From contig JARKND010000005.1 of assembly GCA_029309925.1 (NCBI GenBank), positions 1,178,001-1,242,000 of the forward strand: a DNA stretch of 64,000 bases, given 5' to 3'. The notes beneath the pieces were generated by a model that saw only the letters and a program-made list of their open reading frames with translations, was not told the origin of the DNA and ran no database searches. This DNA comes from Fulvivirgaceae bacterium JP3-4 (GTDB lineage: Bacteria > Bacteroidota > Bacteroidia > Cytophagales > Cyclobacteriaceae). Made by a program: the position numbers and the translations under genes. This document shows positions 60,563 to 64,000 of the stretch, in pieces (position 1 is the first letter of the stretch; every line of letters begins with the position of its first letter).

Positions 60563-63259
60563 ATGAAACGCCTTTTGTTGATTTTGTTCTGCGTGTTGGC
60601 GCTGCCCGTGATGGCTTCACACATTGTTGGTGGTGAGTTTGAACTGATCCACCTGACTGGTAATAAATACCGGGTTAACCTGATCCTTTATTTTGATGAT
60701 ATCAATGGAAATCCTGGAGCACAGGATCCGAGCGTCACTGCGCGGATCTACCGCAAGCGTGATAACATGGTGATGCAGGATGTTTTTATGCCATTGATGC
60801 AGACCACCAACGTTTCGTACACCCAACCGGAATGTACCATCGGACAATTAAAAACCCGCAAGCTCGTCTACACTACTGAGATAACATTGTCGGGTGATAA
60901 GTATTCAGACCCTGCAGGATACTACATCGTGTGGGAACGTTGCTGCAGGAACTATCAGATCACAAACATCTACAGTGAAAACACACAGGCTGGAGGAACG
61001 AAATATGCCGGACAAACTTTTTACCTGGAGTTTCCTCCAGTTGTAAAGAATGGTGTTCCGTTCTACAATTCTTCACCACGTCTGTTTCCTCCACTGAGTG
61101 ACTATGCATGTCCACGGAGATTTTACTACGTTGATTTTGCTGGCGTTGACGATGACGGTGATTCGCTGGTATACTCACTCGTTTCACCTTTGAACACAAA
61201 GAATGCTGAAGCTATTCCTGCCAGCGGACCTCGCCCACAGCCGTATCCAAGTGTGACTTTCCGGCCGGGCTTTAGTATGGAAGGAATAGTAGGCGGTGAG
61301 CCAGACCTTGCGATCACGCGCGAAGGCCTTCTTACTGTAACGCCCTCAGCACAGGGGCTATTCGTTTTTGCCGTGCGGTGTGAAGAATTCCGCAACGAGG
61401 TAAAGATCGGAGAGGTACGGAGAGATTTTCAGATGCTCGTGCTGGATGCATGTCCCGTAGCAGAACCACCGGTGATCACAGGAAAAAAATTATCTGATGT
61501 CACAACGTTCCGCGACAAGATGAACATCACATTCAGCAACCAGGTCACGGACAGCGACCGCTGCATACAGGTGACAGTCTCCGATCCGGATGCAAGTAAG
61601 ATAGAAGATAATTTCACTGAAAAGGTCAAGCTTCGTGTCGTGACGTTTGGCTTTAAGAAAGATATGTCCACAATATTGCCAGCGGTTTCTGAGGCAACAC
61701 TGACGCAGGGGAGCACCAAAACATTTGACATCTGTTTTGATGAGTGTCCTCCAAACGAAAGCGGCATCTTTCAGGTGGGGATTATCGCCATGGATGATGC
61801 CTGTAGCCTTCCGTTGTCAGACACACTGCGCCTTACGGTGAATGTTCAGCCGCCAACCAATGTCAAACCAAAATTTGAGCTGCCCCTCGCAGAAGTGACG
61901 ACAGATAATCTGACGGAGGGCGACAAGGAAATATATCGCATCAAAGCGGTGGATGGAAACAACGATCAGATGATCATAAGCATTATTCCTGAGGGTTTCA
62001 ACATGGGCAACGTGGGTATGAACGTTAATCAGATTGAAAACAGGAAAGGATTGTATGAGGCCGATCTGGTCTGGGATACGCGATGCGATGTCTATGATTT
62101 CCGCGAGAAAACAAATTTCCAGCTGAGGTTTCTGGTGCAGGATGAAGATGCGTGTGCTTACTCAGGCTCTGACACCGTTTCATTCAATCTAAGTGTGAAG
62201 TTACCCGGCAATGCCGATCCTGTGATCTCCACGGATCTGCAGCCCGACCAGATTGTTAACGGTGTGTACATGCTCGAGCGAAAGCTTTTCGGCAAACTTG
62301 ACTTCAATGTTACAGGTGCGGATTTTACCGATAACGACTTGCTTGTGCTCACGGGTCGCGGTGTAGGCTTCGATATGAATGCGGTGGCTGCTACGTTTCC
62401 ATCAAAAACCGGAAATACTACCATCACTTCTCCATTCGACTGGAATCTGATTTGTGAAAAGATCAACCTGACGAGCAAAAGCGAATTTGATTTTCAGTTT
62501 GTTGTTAAGGATGACGCAAACAAATGCAGGCTGTATAAAGCAGATACGCTAAACGTTAAATTGAAAGTGTTGCCACCCGACAATGAAAAACCTACACTTG
62601 CGGTCGTGAACATGAATCCAGACCTCGACTTTGAAAATAATTTCCAGGAAGTAGTACTCGGCCAGCAGATATCGCTTGCACTGACGGCCACAGACCCTAA
62701 CCTCGCTCCGATGGATCTTGTCCGCATCGATCTGATCGATGCGAAGGGAGACAATGAGCCGGAAGGTTATGTTTTTGCAAGTGCGACAGGCACGGGTAGT
62801 GTGCAGACAACTTTCAGCTGGCTCCCGGATTGTTCAATCTTCCGAAATGGTGACTACGAAAATAACTACACGTTCAAATTCCGTGCGCTGGACAGCCGAT
62901 GCAACACTTCGAAAGCGGATACCCTGACCGTTGACTTCCGCATCAGCGATATTGTGAACGACCTTGATGCATTCATTCCGCCAAACTTCATCAGTGCCAA
63001 CGGTGATGGATACAATGAGTACTTTGCTATGCTGCGTGAAAACACCGAGACCGGAGAGCTTGAGAACATTCTTCCGTTTGATAATTGTGAAGGCCGTTTC
63101 GTGAGCATCTCGATCTATAATCGCTGGGGCAATGAAGTGTTCAGCAGCAACAACCGGGATTTCCAATGGCGCCCCGTGAATCAGGCGGCAGGAGTATACT
63201 TCTATACACTAGTCTTTTCGAACAGGGAGTATAAAGGAAGTATAACCGTGAGGGATTGA
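60563..63259 (+). CDS. Large exported protein with T9SS type B (CHU_C) sorting domain
   Basis: The 898-residue protein has a signal peptide (MKRLLLILFCVLALPVMA), an N-terminal conserved part (IVGGEFELIHLTGNKYRVNL) and several Ig-like/cadherin-like repeats of about 110 residues with D-x-C and PPDNEKP-type joints. The C-terminal gliding-motility-associated sorting domain (about 810-898) has FIPPNFISANGDGYNEYF, ISIYNRWGNEVFSS and AAGVYFYTLVF. It is secreted through the type IX system. The adhesive or carbohydrate-related role is not determinable. Its stop codon is the first part of a heptamer array. Confidence 0.92.
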   Translation: MKRLLLILFCVLALPVMASHIVGGEFELIHLTGNKYRVNLILYFDDINGNPGAQDPSVTARIYRKRDNMVMQDVFMPLMQTTNVSYTQPECTIGQLKTRKLVYTTEITLSGDKYSDPAGYYIVWERCCRNYQITNIYSENTQAGGTKYAGQTFYLEFPPVVKNGVPFYNSSPRLFPPLSDYACPRRFYYVDFAGVDDDGDSLVYSLVSPLNTKNAEAIPASGPRPQPYPSVTFRPGFSMEGIVGGEPDLAITREGLLTVTPSAQGLFVFAVRCEEFRNEVKIGEVRRDFQMLVLDACPVAEPPVITGKKLSDVTTFRDKMNITFSNQVTDSDRCIQVTVSDPDASKIEDNFTEKVKLRVVTFGFKKDMSTILPAVSEATLTQGSTKTFDICFDECPPNESGIFQVGIIAMDDACSLPLSDTLRLTVNVQPPTNVKPKFELPLAEVTTDNLTEGDKEIYRIKAVDGNNDQMIISIIPEGFNMGNVGMNVNQIENRKGLYEADLVWDTRCDVYDFREKTNFQLRFLVQDEDACAYSGSDTVSFNLSVKLPGNADPVISTDLQPDQIVNGVYMLERKLFGKLDFNVTGADFTDNDLLVLTGRGVGFDMNAVAATFPSKTGNTTITSPFDWNLICEKINLTSKSEFDFQFVVKDDANKCRLYKADTLNVKLKVLPPDNEKPTLAVVNMNPDLDFENNFQEVVLGQQISLALTATDPNLAPMDLVRIDLIDAKGDNEPEGYVFASATGTGSVQTTFSWLPDCSIFRNGDYENNYTFKFRALDSRCNTSKADTLTVDFRISDIVNDLDAFIPPNFISANGDGYNEYFAMLRENTETGELENILPFDNCEGRFVSISIYNRWGNEVFSSNNRDFQWRPVNQAAGVYFYTLVFSNREYKGSITVRD

Positions 63260-63302
63260 AGATTTAAAATTTAAAATTTAAGATTTAAGATTTAAGATTT
63301 TC
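63254..63302. repeat. Heptamer array (GATTTAA type) starting at the stop codon of the surface protein
   Basis: GATTGAA, GATTTAA, AATTTAA, AATTTAA, GATTTAA, GATTTAA, GATTTTC in perfect 7-bp phase. The TGA stop codon lies within the first unit. The same type is found at 3604. Confidence 0.92.
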
Positions 63303-63353
63303 GCTCATATCACGCTTCACTCAACCTGGGTGCCGACCGGGGATACCGAACCG

Positions 63354-63394
63354 TGAACTTTCAACCTTGAACATTTGAACCTTAAACTTTGAAC
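63354..63394. repeat. Heptamer array (AACCTTG type) next to the BatE-like stop codon
   Basis: AACTTTC, AACCTTG, AACATTTG (one 8-mer), AACCTTA, AACTTTG, AACGC. It is the reverse orientation of the GTTCAAG type at 22895 and 56458, and it ends 2 bp before the stop of the next gene. Confidence 0.85.
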
Positions 63395-63395
63395 G

Positions 63396-64000
63396 CTATA
63401 GCCTGATTGGCACCACGGTATTTTTCTTTACATACGCAACATCTCCGGCCCAGCGGATTTTCAGCCAGACATCTTTTTGTCCGATTACTTCAACGCGGTG
63501 TCCGTCTTTGATAATTTCGACAACGTTGGCCCCGGCTGAAGGTCCGGACATCAGGTATGTTGAAGCGTTGGTGATGATTCCGGTCTGAATCCGTTCACCA
63601 TAGTAGAGATGAATAAAGAGTGTCGCGCCAAAAAAAGCAACCAGGATAAAAGAGACAACAGGTTTTCGTCTGAGGCGGAAGCGTGTATAGAAAGTCAGCG
63701 CAAAAGCGAGGATGAGCAGTGCCAGCACCGCGAAGCTGATATAGTTGTAGCTGTCGTAATAGTTGGTGAGCAGCTTGTCGGTTTCGGAGGCCTCGTAGCC
63801 TTCAAGGTTATATTTTGCTGCCAGTTCGTTCATTTTGTCGAGGGCGGAGTCATCGTGGGTAGCGATGAAGTAGAGGTTGAGGTAGTACATTGCTTCACCG
63901 ATCTGCAGCAGGCCTTCTTTGATGAAAGCCATTTTGAGCAGCATGGCGGGTGTAAACTGATTTTGTTTCAGCATTTCCTCGTAGTGCTGAAACGACTGCG
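63396..64000 (-). CDS. BatE-like protein with TPR and SH3 domains (partial, N-terminus outside the window)
   Basis: The frame is open to the right window edge; residues upstream of the first Met (QSFQHYEEMLKQNQFTPAML) read as coding. It shows a TPR-like helix pair (LQIGEAMYYLNLYFIATHD), two membrane helices (YISFAVLALLILAFALTFY and VVSFILVAFFGATLFIHLYY) and a C-terminal SH3b-like domain (HRVEVIGQKDVWLKIRWAGD). This order resembles the aerotolerance BatE proteins of Bacteroidota. It is a tentative name. Confidence 0.75.
   Translation of the reverse strand, partial: QSFQHYEEMLKQNQFTPAMLLKMAFIKEGLLQIGEAMYYLNLYFIATHDDSALDKMNELAAKYNLEGYEASETDKLLTNYYDSYNYISFAVLALLILAFALTFYTRFRLRRKPVVSFILVAFFGATLFIHLYYGERIQTGIITNASTYLMSGPSAGANVVEIIKDGHRVEVIGQKDVWLKIRWAGDVAYVKKNTVVPIRL

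Noticed and set aside
63254-63394. CRISPR or phase-variable simple repeat within a coding gene
   Set aside because: The 7-bp arrays lie outside coding frames apart from stop codons, have no spacers and are degenerate.

Overview
The window is a chromosomal segment of a Bacteroidota bacterium, most likely order Cytophagales. The basis is a type IX secretion (CHU_C, type B) sorting domain, a TonB-dependent receptor tail, YfiR-like DUF4154 proteins, DUF4097 proteins behind an ECF sigma factor, a lysyl-tRNA synthetase with the C-terminal extension I associate with Bacteroidota, and promoter -7 boxes of the TAnnTTTG type. No phage, CRISPR array, rRNA or complete insertion sequence was seen.

Layout. 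1-8.1 kb: receptor tail, three YfiR paralogues, Ppx/GppA phosphatase, acyl-CoA carboxylase carboxyltransferase, M42 aminopeptidase, PAS histidine kinase and a metal-receptor-type binding protein. 8.1-8.9 kb: three 259-bp tandem repeats rich in small palindromes. 8.9-22 kb: aroA and aroB around a tiny membrane protein, proline dehydrogenase, lysS, a Crp-like regulator divergent from a DUF1772 protein, a thioesterase, an AlkZ-like HTH_42 protein, a DUF2382 stress pair and a SIMPL protein. 22.3-26.2 kb: ECF sigma factor, membrane anti-sigma candidate with HEAT-like repeats, and three DUF4097 surface proteins. 26.2-31.9 kb: FAD oxidoreductase, YeiH exporter, orphan histidine kinase, sulfatase. 31.9-35.4 kb: an AT-richer run of small same-strand orphan genes separated by long imperfect inverted repeats, resembling a gene-cassette array. 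35.8-54 kb: chromate transporter, SET protein, large TPR membrane protein, Gfo/Idh oxidoreductase, SUMF1-like protein, a coupled lipid kinase and APP1 phosphatase, LytS/LytTR system with an inserted acetyltransferase, FAD monooxygenase, and a TolC/adaptor/permease/ATPase exporter. 54-64 kb: peroxiredoxin, Rrf2 regulator, three tRNAs around fluC, a 44-residue membrane protein, subtilase, RlmD, a giant surface protein and a BatE-like fragment.

Three signals are not explained by ordinary annotation. (1) The cassette-like array at about 32-35.4 kb. (2) At least a dozen intergenic arrays with different sequences but the same 7-bp period, mostly in inverted pairs and abutting stop codons or tRNA ends. 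(3) A shared motif, TTGTAAC-N14-CCGGTA, before the sigma gene and inside its own operon, suggesting autoregulation. Coordinates and motifs were read by eye. Family names are from recognition, not database search.
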